Below, piece after piece: positions 6,848 to 15,200 of a stretch of 15,922 bases of DNA. The stretch's first letter is position 1, and every line of letters starts with the position of its first letter. Made by a program: the position numbers and the translations under genes. This DNA is from Desulfonema limicola (GTDB taxonomy: Bacteria > Desulfobacterota > Desulfobacteria > Desulfobacterales > DYRC01), in assembly GCA_020718925.1 (NCBI GenBank), contig DYRC01000001.1, positions 1-15,922 on the forward strand, given 5' to 3'. The notes beneath the pieces are model-generated. The model had not been told where the DNA came from, did not search any database, and saw only the letters and a list, made by a program, of their open reading frames with translations.

Positions 6848-8929
6848 ATGACACATCTCTGTTCTGCTTACGGATCCGAATTGAAGGAAAAGCGACCTTA
6901 CCCGCCGTGTCGTGCCGCATGTCCGATTCATATTGATACTCAGGCATACATTGCCCTGATTGCTCAGAGCCGGTATGAAGAGGCGTTTGAGGTGATCCGC
7001 TCGGTCAATCCGATTGCTTCGACCTGTTCTGTGATTTGTTATCATCCGTGCGAGCAGGCATGTCGGCGCATTGAAATTGACGAGCCGATTGCCATCCGGC
7101 ATCTCAAACGCTTTGCAATGGAAAAGGCAATTGATTACCGCCGAAGCCGGCGCAGGCTGATTCCTCAGACCCGGATGGAAAAAATTGCCATCATCGGTTC
7201 AGGTCCTTCGGGACTGACCGCAGCAAACGATTTGGCGGATTTGGGCTATAAAGTAACAATTTTTGAGAAATTTCACGAACCCGGAGGAATGCTGGTTTCT
7301 GCGATTCCGCCATACCGCCTGCCCCGGCAGATTTTAAAAGACGATATTGACGATATTCTTGCCAAAGGCGTTGAGATGAAAACCGGCTTTGAAATCGGCA
7401 GAGATATGTCGTTTAACGATCTTTCAGATCAGCATGACGCGGTGCTGATTGCAGCTGGGCTTTCTCAGAGTTTTTCACTGTCTGTTCCCGGTATTGAAGG
7501 TCCCGGCGTATTGCTGGCATTGCCGTTTCTGGAAGATATTGCTCGCGCGAAAAAGCCTCCGCTAGGAAAACGGGTTCTGATTATCGGCGGCGGAAATGTG
7601 GCTGTGGATGTTGCCCGATGCGTCAGGCGTCTGGGCGATGAGGATATTCAATTAGTGTGTCTGGAAAGTCCTGATCAGATGCCTGCTTGGAAATGGGAAC
7701 TTGATGAAACTGCGGAAGAAGGCATCCGGTTCAATTATCAGCGCGGTTCCAAAGCCATCCGCCGCAATAAAGACGGGCGTATCGAAGGATTGGAAACCGT
7801 CAAAGTAAGATCATTGTTTGATGAACATGGACGGTTTAATCCGGTATTTGATGAGGCGCAACCCTTGTTTATCCCGGCAGATACCATCATTATTGCCATT
7901 GGGCGCAGGTCTGATCTGTCTTTTCTCAAAGATTCGCCGGTAAAGCTCAATGAGCGCGGACTTCTGACATGGAATAAAAACACGCATCAGACCAGTGTAG
8001 AGAAGATATTTGCTACCGGAGAAGTCGTTACGGGACCATGCCCCGCCATTCGTGCGGTGGCTGACGGACGCAGGGCAGGCAAAGCCATTCATCAGTATTT
8101 GCAGGGCGAGGATATTCAATCTGTACTGGATGAGCATGAAAAAAATCAAATCCGCCGTCTGCCGGAAGATGTCCGCGCCAAAATTGCAACGCAGGCGAGG
8201 GAAAGAATCGAAGTTTTAGCACCTGAAATCCGAATTACCGGATTTGCTCAGTATGAAATCGGCTATGATGAAATTTCTGCGGTCAAAGAATCCCGGAGAT
8301 GCAGAAGCTGCGGCGCGGGCGCGGTGGTAGATCAGGGCAAATGCTGCGGCTGTCTGACCTGCTTCAGAATCTGTCCTTACGGAACGCCGGTGGTAACTCA
8401 TCGGGCAAATATGCTGGTGGATAAATGCCAAGCTTGCGGACTTTGTGCATCTGAATGTCCGAATAAAGCGATTTCTATGGTAGGCTATGATGTGGATGGG
8501 CTGATAAAGCAGATGCCTGAGATAATCGGAACGCCTGATCCGAAACGGAAAAGCCCGATTCTTGTGGCATTTCATTGTAATTATCATGCGGGCTTTCGGG
8601 AAATATCGCTGCCGCCGAATATCCTACCGATGATTGTGCATTGCGCGAGCCGTATCGGGGTGCGCGATTTGCTCAAAGCATTTGAATGCGGCGCGGACGG
8701 GGCGTATATTGTTCTGGGCAGCGAAAATGTTTGCAAATATAAAAACATCACGCCCAAAGTCAAAGCCCGGATTGAGCATGTCAGACATCTTCTTGAAGAA
8801 ATCGGATTGGAAAAAGATCGCTTACAATGGTTTGAAGCAGGCGATCATCCTGAAGAAGTATGGCAGAAAGCTGCGGATGAGATGAGTCTTGCGGTAAAAC
8901 CGCGGGGTAATCAGAGGAATAAGGTTTGA
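6848..8929 (+). CDS. GltD/NfnB-type NAD(P)H oxidoreductase fused to ferredoxin and MvhD-like domains
   Basis: A 693-residue multidomain cytoplasmic protein. Residues 15-105 are the cysteine-rich N-terminal domain of the glutamate-synthase small-subunit family (C21, C25, C60, C64, C68, C72). Residues 110-420 are the flavoprotein core, with an FAD loop GSGPSG (117-122), a second dinucleotide loop GGGNVAVD (247-254) and the closing FATGEVVTGP segment (388-397). Residues 485-540 are a double ferredoxin (C499/502/505/509 and C527/530/533/537) preceded by a CRSC pair. Residues 570-665 resemble MvhD (VAFHCNY, HCASRIGVRDLL, ECGADGAYIVLGSENVCKY), but two of the five MvhD cysteines are replaced. NfnB and GltD use NAD(P)H and FAD to feed iron-sulfur partners, so this chain probably links NAD(P)H to an HdrA-type partner or to ferredoxin. 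The start is supported by AAAGGA eight bases upstream. No HdrA is encoded beside it on this strand; the divergent operon's HdrA proteins are the obvious candidates. Confidence 0.9.
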   Translation: MTHLCSAYGSELKEKRPYPPCRAACPIHIDTQAYIALIAQSRYEEAFEVIRSVNPIASTCSVICYHPCEQACRRIEIDEPIAIRHLKRFAMEKAIDYRRSRRRLIPQTRMEKIAIIGSGPSGLTAANDLADLGYKVTIFEKFHEPGGMLVSAIPPYRLPRQILKDDIDDILAKGVEMKTGFEIGRDMSFNDLSDQHDAVLIAAGLSQSFSLSVPGIEGPGVLLALPFLEDIARAKKPPLGKRVLIIGGGNVAVDVARCVRRLGDEDIQLVCLESPDQMPAWKWELDETAEEGIRFNYQRGSKAIRRNKDGRIEGLETVKVRSLFDEHGRFNPVFDEAQPLFIPADTIIIAIGRRSDLSFLKDSPVKLNERGLLTWNKNTHQTSVEKIFATGEVVTGPCPAIRAVADGRRAGKAIHQYLQGEDIQSVLDEHEKNQIRRLPEDVRAKIATQARERIEVLAPEIRITGFAQYEIGYDEISAVKESRRCRSCGAGAVVDQGKCCGCLTCFRICPYGTPVVTHRANMLVDKCQACGLCASECPNKAISMVGYDVDGLIKQMPEIIGTPDPKRKSPILVAFHCNYHAGFREISLPPNILPMIVHCASRIGVRDLLKAFECGADGAYIVLGSENVCKYKNITPKVKARIEHVRHLLEEIGLEKDRLQWFEAGDHPEEVWQKAADEMSLAVKPRGNQRNKV

Positions 8930-8951
8930 GGGGCTGAAAATTTCCAGCCCC
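8930..8951. terminator. Hairpin between convergent genes, probable bidirectional terminator
   Basis: GGGGCTG (8930-8936) pairs with CAGCCCC (8945-8951) around an eight-base loop. It begins directly after the stop codon of the fusion gene and lies 23 bases beyond the end of the convergent synthetase gene. A smaller stem, CGGA/TCCG, follows at 8960-8971. There is no clear T-run on either strand, so termination may be inefficient or depend on Rho. Confidence 0.5.
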
Positions 8952-8973
8952 CGATGAATCGGAAAAATCCGAA

Positions 8974-10737
8974 TTACTTTTTCTTGGAACTCAGTTCCGG
9001 AAATTGATGGTAGAAATACTCATTGGGCGAAGCGGCGACATCTTTGGTCTTCTTTTCTTCGCTTTCTCTGAGTTGTACCCTTCTGATTTTACCGCTGATG
9101 GTTTTGGGCAGTTCGGTCACAAATTCGATGATTCTCGGAATTTTGAATTTTGCCAGGGCTTTGATGGTGTGCTGGAACAATTCCAAAGCCAGTTCTCTGG
9201 ATGGTTTATAGTCTTTTGTTAAAATAACATAGGCTTTTACCAACTGATACCTTTCGGGATCAGGGGTTCCCACCACAGCCGCTTCCATAACCGCAGGATG
9301 CTCAATTAAAGCACTTTCCACCTCAAACGGACCTACGCGATAGTCGGAAGACTTGATAACGTCATCGGCTCTGCCGACAAACCACCAGTATCCGTCTTTG
9401 TCAAAAGATGCCTTATCTCCGGTAAAATACATATTATTCTGGAATGCGTTCTTGGTTTTTTCAGGGTCTCCGATATACTCCTGAAAAAGCCCCATAGCTC
9501 TCCAATTGCTCAGGCGGATGGTGATATGACCGGGTTCATCAGGCTGAGTGATCTCTTTGCCCTCTTCATCCGTCAGGATCGCATCATACATATAGGCAGG
9601 ATAACCGAAGGAGCCGAAACGCATTTTGCCTTCCATCCAGGGCGGATTGCCGATCATGCAGGTGGATTCGGTTTGCCCATAAAAATCACGGATTTCAGTT
9701 CCGGTGGCTTTTTTCCATTGCTCAATGACTTCGGGATTCAGCGGTTCGCCCGCGCTCAACGAATACTTCATGGCTTTCAGATCATATTTACTCAGGTCAA
9801 GTCCGACAAATGCGCGCCATGCGGTCGGCGGAGCGCAGAAAGAATTGACCTTGTATTTGGCAACAGCGGCGAGATACTTTTGCATATTGAGGGCGCCGAA
9901 TGCAAAGCCGGTTGCTGTGGCTCCCATGTTGAACGGGGAAAAGAAACTGCTCCATGCCCATTTTGCCCATCCGGGCGCGCTCAGATTGTGATGAATGTCT
10001 CCGGGTTCAAGCCCGATCACAACTGCGGTTGAGAGATGTCCCACAGGGTATGAGATAGCGCTGTGTCCCACTCTTTTGGGAAGTCCGGTGGTGCCGGATG
10101 TAAAAAAACAGAACAGCACGTCATCTTTTTTAACATCCGCCGGTTCCGCCTGACCGGATTCTGCATCAATTGCGGAATAAGAGACCCACCCGTCCTTTTT
10201 TCCTAATACGATCTTTGTCTTGGGGCTACAGTCAGCTTTTGCCAAAGCATCGTCCACAAGCTTCGTAAGACCTTCGGCAGCCACAATCACATCGGGTTTG
10301 TAAGCCTGAAAACGGAATTGAATTTCTCTTTCCGTCATGGTCATTGCCGTAGGTACCGCAACAAGACCGCCTTTTAACCCTGCAAATGATGCGAACCATG
10401 TTTCAGGAACAATGGGGGTCAGCAGATACATGTTGTTGCCTTTCTGAACATTGTTTTTACGGACAAAGTTCAGGAACTTATTCCCGTTCGCGGCAAACTC
10501 TTTGTAGGTGAACTGACGTTCGGCATCCGTATCCAGATCAGTCCAGATCAACGCGGGCTGATCTCCCCTCTCTTTGACATGCAGACCTTCAAAGATTTCG
10601 GCTGCCCAGTTGAATTTTTCAGGCAAAGTCATTTTATTCAGTTTCCCAAAAAAATCCTTTGCTGCGGCTTCCCGTTTTCCCATGTCCTTGATCATGTTCA
10701 ACGCCATTGCGTCTTTGTAAATACTTACTAACGACAT
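8974..10737 (-). CDS. Medium-chain-type acyl-CoA synthetase (AMP-forming)
   Basis: A 587-residue enzyme of the ANL (acyl-adenylate-forming) superfamily. It activates a carboxylic acid with ATP and coenzyme A, giving acyl-CoA, AMP and pyrophosphate. Visible motifs are the phosphate loop FFTSGTTGLPK (211-221), SAPGWAKWAW (253-262), the acyl-adenylate motif YGQTE (353-357), YFTGD (437-441), the hinge GRADDVIKSSDYR (455-467) and the C-terminal catalytic lysine K550 in PKTISGK. SSDYRVGPFEVESALIEHP and the general layout recall the ACSM/medium-chain group rather than acetyl-CoA synthetase, which is longer; the acid used cannot be read from sequence. The start at 10737 is chosen because GGAGGGGAG precedes it closely; earlier in-frame ATGs (10803, 10782) lack such a site. 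It is convergent with the oxidoreductase fusion gene. It probably supplies thioesters whose oxidation would feed the Hdr-type proteins nearby (inference). Confidence 0.92.
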   Translation of the reverse strand: MSLVSIYKDAMALNMIKDMGKREAAAKDFFGKLNKMTLPEKFNWAAEIFEGLHVKERGDQPALIWTDLDTDAERQFTYKEFAANGNKFLNFVRKNNVQKGNNMYLLTPIVPETWFASFAGLKGGLVAVPTAMTMTEREIQFRFQAYKPDVIVAAEGLTKLVDDALAKADCSPKTKIVLGKKDGWVSYSAIDAESGQAEPADVKKDDVLFCFFTSGTTGLPKRVGHSAISYPVGHLSTAVVIGLEPGDIHHNLSAPGWAKWAWSSFFSPFNMGATATGFAFGALNMQKYLAAVAKYKVNSFCAPPTAWRAFVGLDLSKYDLKAMKYSLSAGEPLNPEVIEQWKKATGTEIRDFYGQTESTCMIGNPPWMEGKMRFGSFGYPAYMYDAILTDEEGKEITQPDEPGHITIRLSNWRAMGLFQEYIGDPEKTKNAFQNNMYFTGDKASFDKDGYWWFVGRADDVIKSSDYRVGPFEVESALIEHPAVMEAAVVGTPDPERYQLVKAYVILTKDYKPSRELALELFQHTIKALAKFKIPRIIEFVTELPKTISGKIRRVQLRESEEKKTKDVAASPNEYFYHQFPELSSKKK

Positions 10738-10740
10738 ACT

Positions 10741-10749
10741 CTCCCCTCC
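10741..10749 (-). promoter_or_regulatory. Strong ribosome binding site fixing the synthetase start
   Basis: The minus strand reads GGAGGGGAG, separated by three bases from ATG at 10737. It is the only good Shine-Dalgarno match near the candidate starts, and so excludes the 22-residue upstream extension. Confidence 0.75.
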
Positions 10750-10893
10750 GGTTGATTGTTTGTTCCTGCCTCGGACAGGCATGAAACCGTCATTTTGCGG
10801 CATTTGCCAGCGTTTCTGATAAAAGATGTAATATGTTGATTTCTAAACATTATTTCAGTCAAAACAGCTTTTCAGTGCGAACAGTTTAAAAAT

Positions 10894-10907
10894 TGAACGA
10901 GCACTCA
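10894..10907. promoter_or_regulatory. Imperfect dyad, candidate repressor site at the synthetase promoter
   Basis: TGAACGAGCACTCA (minus strand TGAGTGCTCGTTCA) has TGA at one end and TCA at the other with partial inner symmetry. It lies about 4-17 bases past the predicted transcription start. Fatty-acid regulators of the TetR type often use TGA-based palindromes of this kind, but the match here is weak and no such regulator is encoded in view. Confidence 0.25.
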
Positions 10908-10917
10908 GTAGTTTTTA

Positions 10918-10947
10918 ATTTTGCCATATCCTTCCCCATATTGTCAA
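10918..10947 (-). promoter_or_regulatory. Predicted promoter of the acyl-CoA synthetase gene
   Basis: On the minus strand TTGACA (10947 to 10942) is followed after 18 bases by CAAAAT (10923 to 10918). The -35 is perfect and the -10 matches four of six positions. The implied leader to the start codon is about 174 bases, long for a simple gene. Confidence 0.5.
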
Positions 10948-11016
10948 TAGTTTTTTTTGCGTTTCTTTGTAAATCCGATAATTCTACCCTTAATATTAAA
11001 ATTTAAAAAAATATAC

Positions 11017-11045
11017 TTGACAATCCCCGAATTTCCGATTATATT
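11017..11045 (+). promoter_or_regulatory. Strong promoter of the initiator tRNA
   Basis: TTGACA (11017-11022), a 17-base spacer and TATATT (11040-11045) form a near-consensus sigma-70 promoter ending 15 bases before the mature tRNA. This fits a highly expressed stable RNA. Confidence 0.8.
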
Positions 11046-11060
11046 ACCTTTTATAAATGT

Positions 11061-11137
<77 letters not shown>

Positions 11138-11154
11138 TAAATAATAAAACAATT

Positions 11155-11184
11155 AAGGGTTTAGATATTCATCTAAGCCTTTTT
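11155..11184 (+). terminator. Rho-independent terminator of the tRNA gene
   Basis: The stem GGGTTTAGAT (11157-11166) pairs with ATCTAAGCCT (11171-11180), including two G-T wobbles, around the loop ATTC. A T-run follows at 11180-11184, with more T-rich sequence after it. It starts 18 bases past the tRNA end. Confidence 0.8.
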
Positions 11185-11243
11185 GTGTTTTTTGACTTGC
11201 CCATTTTACAATTCACATCTATATAAACATCTTGCATAATTCC

Positions 11244-11252
11244 TGCTATAAT
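11244..11252 (+). promoter_or_regulatory. Extended -10 promoter of the GHMP kinase gene
   Basis: TGCTATAAT is a perfect extended -10 element (TGn before TATAAT). The best -35 at 17 bases is TAAACA (11224-11229), a four-of-six match, and the extended -10 can compensate. The start point would be near 11259, about 19 bases before the start codon. Confidence 0.6.
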
Positions 11253-11277
11253 TAACCTTGTCAAAGGATGAAAAGAT

Positions 11278-12261
11278 ATGATCGAAGCTTCTGCGCCGTG
11301 CCGGATTGATATGGGCGGGACATTGGACATCAGGACATTTTACTATCCGCTGAAACATCTGAATCCATGCACCTTTAATATTGCGATTGATTTGAGAACC
11401 CATGTCCGAGTGTCAGACTATCGTGAAGGAATGGTCAAAGTTTCTTCTAAAGGCTTTGACAGCGCGGAATTTTCAGCAGATGCCGCGCCCTTTGACCATC
11501 CGCTGGGCTTGATGTTTGCCATTGCCGCATATTTCAGGGCGTCAGGCGTACACATTGAAATCGAATCCGAATCTCCGCCCCGAAGTGCATTAGGCGGGTC
11601 ATCCGTTGCGGCAGTTGCCCTTATTGCCGTATTTTCAAAAATGTTCAACCAAGATATTTCACAAAAAAATATCGCAATTCTCGCTCATGCCATTGAAGAA
11701 AGCGTGGCACGCGTACCTTGCGGAATGCAGGATCAGTTGGCTGCGGTTTATGGCGGAATCAACGCATGGTACTGGTCTGCGGAACCGGACGCGCCTTTGT
11801 TTGAAAGAAAAAACCTTAATGTAAATGCGCTTGAAAATCATTTTCTGCTTGCCTATTGCGGCATTCCCCATGTATCGGCAAATATCAACGGCAGATGGGT
11901 GAAAGATTTTCTATCCGGCAAATATCGGACGCAGTGGACAGAGATTATTCAATGCACTCATCAATTTGTTGAAGCAATTCAGGCTGAAAACATCAAAGCC
12001 GCAGCAGATGCCGTGAATCAGGAAGTCTCAATCCGCCGGGAAATGACTCCGGACGTGCTGGATGATATGGGCGAAAAATTAGCAGATGCGGCTATCCGGG
12101 AAAATTGTGCGGCAAGATTTACCGGCGCAGGCGGCGGCGGATGTCTGTGGGCTATCGGTGAAAATATTGACAGATTGAAGCCTGTATGGGAAAAGATACT
12201 TTCTGAAAGAGAGGAGGCGTGTCTGCTGCCTTCACGCATAGCTTCTGAGGGATTAAAATAA
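11278..12261 (+). CDS. GHMP-family sugar kinase
   Basis: A 327-residue small-molecule kinase of the GHMP superfamily (galactokinase, homoserine kinase, mevalonate kinase, phosphomevalonate kinase). All three family motifs are visible: the N-terminal APCRIDMGGTLDIR (6-19), the ATP loop PPRSALGGSSVAA (100-112) and the C-terminal FTGAGGGGCLW (281-291). PCGMQDQLAAVYGGIN (147-162) parallels the catalytic-Asp segment of sugar kinases such as HddA (D-glycero-D-manno-heptose 7-phosphate kinase), with D152 the likely base. The SSV in place of the usual SSA is a mild change. The substrate cannot be stated; a heptose or related sugar phosphate is the best guess. ATG at 11278 follows AAAGGA. No other sugar gene is in view. 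The gene downstream starts 36 bases later with its own ribosome site, so the two may share a transcript. Confidence 0.85.
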   Translation: MIEASAPCRIDMGGTLDIRTFYYPLKHLNPCTFNIAIDLRTHVRVSDYREGMVKVSSKGFDSAEFSADAAPFDHPLGLMFAIAAYFRASGVHIEIESESPPRSALGGSSVAAVALIAVFSKMFNQDISQKNIAILAHAIEESVARVPCGMQDQLAAVYGGINAWYWSAEPDAPLFERKNLNVNALENHFLLAYCGIPHVSANINGRWVKDFLSGKYRTQWTEIIQCTHQFVEAIQAENIKAAADAVNQEVSIRREMTPDVLDDMGEKLADAAIRENCAARFTGAGGGGCLWAIGENIDRLKPVWEKILSEREEACLLPSRIASEGLK

Positions 12262-12297
12262 TGGAGTTTCATTCTGTTTGTTAAGGAGAAATCAAAA

Positions 12298-15200
12298 ATG
12301 TCTGAAAACAAAAAGAAATTTATGGTTTTTTGTCTCATGGTGTTTCTGTTGGTTGTCTTATCTGCGGTTTTTGTAAGCTGTGCAAAAAAAACAGTTAAAT
12401 CAGATGCAGCTTTATCATCAACATCTTCCGCACCTGCGCCGATGGCACAAGGGACAAAAATGGCGAAATCATCAGCATCAAGACCCAGTTCTGACAGAGT
12501 CAGCGGCGGGGCTGATACCGGTTTGATTGGTTCGGCTATGAAGCCCGAAGCTCAGTTACAAGAAGAAACCTCTCTCTCAAAGGATAAGAAAAAAAGCAGC
12601 GAAGATAAAGTAAGCACATGGAAGCGTTCCGAAATTCAGCCCAATACCCTGCGGCTGATGATCGGAGAAACCGAAGAACTGCCGATCAAAGGCACTCAGA
12701 TCACGGTTCATGTGGATGGTTTTCGGGCAAGGGTGTTGATGGACATATTTTTCTATAACGACCGGGATCGGATGTTTGAAGGCAATTTTTCACTGAGGCT
12801 GCCGGATGAGGCTTCCCCGTATTTTCTGGCTTTCGGCGAATCTGTCATTTATGAAGAAAACATGAGCCAGACGCCCAGATTTGAAAGCTCGGACGCGATA
12901 TTGAAAAACGGCTGGTCTCCCGAACAGATTGTCGCTGATCGCAAAAATACTTGGAAAGTGCTGAAACAGGCAAAAATGGTTCCCAGAGAAAAGGCGGCAA
13001 TTGCCTATCAGGAAACTGTCCGAAAGAAAGTTGATCCTGCGCTGATGGAATGGTCGGGACCGGGAATTTTCAGCACCCGCCTGTATCCGATTATGCCCCG
13101 AAAACTGCACCGGGTGGTTATCGGATATGATACCGATCTGATCAAAGCAGGCAAAGATTCGGAATACCGCCTTGATCTTCCTGCAAATATTCCCAATACC
13201 GTAGCAGATATTCTTGTCTCTCAGATGCCGGGCGTATCGGTAAGCATTTCGCCCGATAACAAAGGCGCAAAAGCAGGAAATCGCATTCATTACCGCTTTG
13301 AAAAGCCGCTGGAACGCTCATTGACGGTAAGGCTCGGAAATATCGGCAATATTCTGATGACCGGCAAAGACGCTGAAACAGACGCCTATTTTGCGGTTAA
13401 GTTCAAGCCTGATCTGCCCCAAGCTCAGATTTCCTCCGGCGCTCCGTATGCCGTGTTTGCGGTGGATGTTTCACTCAGTTCAAATCCGGATCGTTTCAAT
13501 ATATGGCTTGCGCTGATTCAGGAGATACTGAAAAACAACCGGGATGAATTGAAGCAATTTGCGGTTTTATTTTTCAATATCGAAACATTCTGGTGGAAAG
13601 AAGGTTTTTCGGCAAACACGCCTGAAAATCTCGAAGCATTATCCGCATATATTCAGACGCTTGCGCTTGAAGGTGCTACTGATATGGGGAGCGCGTTGAA
13701 AGAAGCGTCTCAGCCGTCATGGGCGGATAAAGCCAAAATTTCGGATAAATGGGATGTATTTCTGCTCAGTGACGGATCCGCCACTTGGGGCGAATCGGAT
13801 AGCAATGCCATTTCCGATGCCTTGAAATCAGGACATGCCGCTTCATTGTTTGCTTATCAGACCGGTCTTTCCGGGACAGATACACGGCTGTTGTCTAATC
13901 TGGCAAGAATTTCGGGCGGTTCGGTATTTTCGGTTACCGGCGATGCGGAAGTGCATACCGCGTCAACAGCGCATCGAAATCGTCCGTGGCAGTTGGTCAA
14001 TGTTGCGGTTCCCGGCATAAAGGAATTGCTGATAGCCGGACGCCCCGAATCTGTTTTTCCGGGACAGGAGCTGCTGATTGTCGGAAAAGGAATCCCTGAA
14101 AAAAATCGGCTGGTTCTGACCCTTGCCCGGCAGGGAAAAGAAATCCGTATTCCCATAACTCTTCCCGATCCGGTAGCTTCTGATCTGACTCCGCGCATTT
14201 ACGGTCAGGTTGCGGTCGGTCAGATGGAAGAATTTAAAGAAACCGTTCAAGCTGAACCTGAAGCATATTCCCGTCATTTCCGAATCACGGGTCAGACCTG
14301 TTCGCTGCTGATGCTGGAAAGCGAGGCGGACTATCAGCGATTCAATATCAAGCCGCAGGATGATGCGCTTGTGGTAAAAATCACCAATGCGTCCGAAGTG
14401 ATTTCCAAACAGATTAAAAACATCGGAGAAAATGCGGCTCATGCAAAAGTCCGATTTATGAGCGCGTTGGAAAAACTGAAAAAAGTTCCTCTGATGAATT
14501 TCAATCTTTCCATCGCATTTCAGATGACGCTGGATAAAATGCCTGAAGAATCTTTTGCGGTTCAGCCCAAAGCTCTGAATTGCAAGGCGCGGACTTGGAA
14601 AGAAATGTCGGGGTTGATCCGTGAGCAGCTTGCCACAGGCAAGCCGGATTATGATTCTATGTCGCTGGAAGCAGAACATCGGAAATCAAAATACGGGAAT
14701 GATGATGCGTTGAAAGCACTGAGTTCACTCATCGAATTGAATCCGAATGATCCGGCGCTTTGCCGCGATATTGCATTTACCGCAATGGAAATGGGATTTG
14801 CAAGTCATGCCTATCATCTGCTCAGGCGGGTTGCCGAAATCCGTCCGCATGAGTTTGTGTTGTATCGGGAAATGGCACTCTGCCTGACCGAAATCGGAAA
14901 AGCAGACTTGGCAATGGCGTATTACGAAGTGGCGTCAGACAGCAATTGGAGCGGTCGCGCCGGAGAATTTGCCGCGATTCTGAATATGGATTATCTGCGG
15001 CTTCTGAAAATGATTGACAGAGGCAGACTGACAACTTCGGTGAAGGATTTCGCCGAAGCGCGTCTGAAAAAAATCGCTGAAAAGCCCGATGCAAAGCCGC
15101 CTGCGATTGTGGTGGTCGCTACATGGAACACGGACAAAACAGATATTGATCTTCATGTTGTCGAGCCTAATGGCGAAGAATGTTACTACGGACATCGTTT

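Larger units (their letters stand above)
10738..11060. other. Divergent control region between acyl-CoA synthetase and initiator tRNA
   Basis: This 323-base stretch has no credible gene. It is A/T-rich and holds the synthetase ribosome site (10741-10749), a predicted leader of about 174 bases, an imperfect dyad (10894-10907), the synthetase promoter (10918-10947) and the tRNA promoter (11017-11045). I see no riboswitch or other known leader structure in it. Confidence 0.6.

Noticed and set aside
1..8929. Possible selenocysteine codons in the Hdr, MvhD or fusion genes, as known in some relatives
   Set aside because: All expected cysteine positions that remain are encoded by TGC or TGT, and the frames run without an internal TGA.
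12261..12284. Tiny frame (ATG overlapping the kinase stop as TAATG, seven residues)
   Set aside because: It is too short to support as a gene; it may only reflect chance or help ribosomes reach the next ribosome site.
13963..14679. Minus-strand open frame (238 codons) inside the lipoprotein gene
   Set aside because: It has no ribosome site or recognisable domain, and the plus-strand frame is continuous through VWA and later domains.
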